Shown here piece by piece: positions 5,130 through 6,179 of a DNA stretch of 6,179 bases. Below the pieces are notes generated by a model. It ran no database searches. It saw only the letters and a program-made list of their open reading frames with translations, and had not been told where the DNA came from. The translations under genes and the position numbers were made by a program. Source of the stretch: Nitrospira sp. (GTDB taxonomy: Bacteria > Nitrospirota > Thermodesulfovibrionia > Thermodesulfovibrionales > SM23-35); contig VGWZ01000118.1 in NCBI GenBank assembly GCA_016873595.1, positions 1-6,179 of the forward strand, in the 5' to 3' direction. Position 1 is the first letter of the stretch; each line of letters begins with the position of its first letter.

Positions 5130-6179
5130 CTTGTTTTTTTTGTTGGTATCAAAATGCCCACTGTCCTGTTATCTTCATTTAAATACTTTTTCGCCACCCT
5201 TACTATGTCCTCGCTGGTTACTTTTCTGATACCCTCGAGGTATCTGTCAATAAGCCTCCAATCTCCGAGCATCTCGAACATCCCGTATTTCATAGCCTGC
5301 ATATAAATTGAATCCTGCCCCATTATAAAAGAAGACTCTATCTGGTTTTTTGCCTTCTGAACCTCTCGTTCCAATGGTTGCTCTTTCTTGAGTTTCTCGA
5401 TCTCCTCATAGAGAGCATCCTCAACATCTTTTATTTCTTTTTCAGGAGAGGCTGTTGCAGCAAACAAGAATATATATGGATCTTTATGAAACCCGTCATA
5501 ATCAGCATATACATTAAGAGCGACCTTTTTTTCATACACAAGAGATGTATACAGTCTCGAGCTTTTTCCCCCAGACAATATAAGACCTAACACATCGAGG
5601 GCATAGCTATCTTCATGAGGGAAATGAGGAGTATGATATGCGATAAGGAGATAAGGTAGTTCTGCTTCCTTCTTCAGGAAGACCCTTCTTTCTCCTTTTT
5701 GTTCAGGCTCTGTAAAACTTATGACTTTTTTCTTCGGATGACCAGGCTGAATATTTCCAAAAGAGCGATTGATCTTTTTTATCATTTCATCTCCATTGAC
5801 ATCTCCAACAATGGTGATAACAGCATTATCTGGTGTGTAGTGAGCTTTATAATAGTTATATAAATCATCTCTCTCTATAGATTTAAGGTCAGACATCCAT
5901 CCAATAATTGGTCTTTGATAGGGATGCACTTTGAATGAGGCTGCAATAACCTCCTCGAATAAAGAGTTCTGTGGGTCATCCTCATATCTCAGCCTTCGCT
6001 CCTCCATAACAACACTTCTTTCTGAAAGTGTCTCTTTTAGGTCTATCGTCAGATTTTGCATCCTGTCAGCCTCAAGTTCGACTGAAAGTGTTATCCTGTC
6101 TGATGAAAAAATCTGAAAATACACTGTATAATCTTTTGTTGTATATGCGTTATCCATCCCTCCATTTTTCTGAACAATC
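5120..6179 (-). CDS. M16 family zinc peptidase, probable catalytic subunit (5' end outside the window)
   Basis: The frame is open to the window edge, and seven codons before the first visible ATG read IVQKNGG. With the following MDNAYTTKDYTVYF this is the conserved NGG-x-xNAxTxxDxTxY block that lies about 35 residues after HxxEH in M16 proteins. The gene is therefore truncated and the ATG at 6157 is internal. SERSVVMEERR follows; the second Glu of MEER (codon 5999-6001) aligns with the distal zinc ligand, which supports an active enzyme, although HxxEH itself is not visible. The C-terminal M16 domain begins around the ERRVFLKKEAELPYLLIAYHTP stretch and contains GGKSSRLYTSLVYEK. The TGA stop is 3 bp before the next M16 gene, so the two are co-transcribed and probably form a heteromer. 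Its substrate is unknown. Any signal peptide lies outside the window. Confidence 0.9.
   Translation of the reverse strand, partial: IVQKNGGMDNAYTTKDYTVYFQIFSSDRITLSVELEADRMQNLTIDLKETLSERSVVMEERRLRYEDDPQNSLFEEVIAASFKVHPYQRPIIGWMSDLKSIERDDLYNYYKAHYTPDNAVITIVGDVNGDEMIKKINRSFGNIQPGHPKKKVISFTEPEQKGERRVFLKKEAELPYLLIAYHTPHFPHEDSYALDVLGLILSGGKSSRLYTSLVYEKKVALNVYADYDGFHKDPYIFLFAATASPEKEIKDVEDALYEEIEKLKKEQPLEREVQKAKNQIESSFIMGQDSIYMQAMKYGMFEMLGDWRLIDRYLEGIRKVTSEDIVRVAKKYLNEDNRTVGILIPTKKTSEK

Noticed and set aside
1..6179. CRISPR arrays, tRNA or rRNA genes, transposase genes
   Set aside because: I found no regularly spaced repeats, cloverleaf or rRNA-like segments, or transposase motifs on either strand.

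Overview
The window reads as an AT-rich bacterial chromosome segment. An envelope-protease operon on the right meets a restriction-modification-like or accessory stretch on the left. Every confident gene is on the minus strand, so transcription runs right to left. Tandem M16 peptidase genes with an exported second member point to a diderm bacterium. The gene style and the short G/C-rich palindromic repeats would fit Nitrospirota or a deltaproteobacterial (Desulfobacterota-type) lineage, but that placement is a guess.

Right part (3716-6179): two adjacent M16 (insulinase/pitrilysin-like) genes, 3 bp apart. The first is cut by the window edge and shows the distal zinc-ligand glutamate of a catalytic subunit. 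The second is complete, has a signal peptide, has lost the HxxEH zinc motif and keeps the C-terminal Arg/Tyr pair. This is the usual pattern of a catalytic plus non-catalytic heteromer. The second gene has absorbed repeats three times: a 14-bp tandem repeat forms the stop/start junction, 7-bp repeats encode its signal-peptide core, and two G/C-rich hairpin units are inserted in frame in its interdomain linker.

Middle part (3203-3683): a decayed small-gene cluster. A CopG-antitoxin-like N-terminus with a good ribosome binding site is joined to a DUF6883-like core. That core then loses its frame and part of its length, and its C-terminus (HPRFVTAYPV, then stop) survives in another frame. An intact DUF4926-like gene with a strong ribosome binding site follows. 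From 2834 to 3202 there is a mostly non-coding gap with short repeats, one doubtful small ORF, and the promoter of the next gene.

Left part (1-2833): an 896-residue DNA methyltransferase made of two tandem catalytic modules, each with a DPFAG-x-GT SAM-binding motif and a TSPPY/F catalytic motif. Spacing within the motif X to motif II block is identical in the two modules. Its start lies in a perfect 21-bp inverted repeat just behind a TTGACA box, which suggests a repressor-controlled promoter. A possible ribbon-helix-helix segment near the N-terminus makes autoregulation a testable idea. A plus-strand reading frame, open from base 1 to a stop at 112-114, converges on the methyltransferase. 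It may be the C-terminus of a partner gene such as a nuclease, but nothing in the visible residues proves this.
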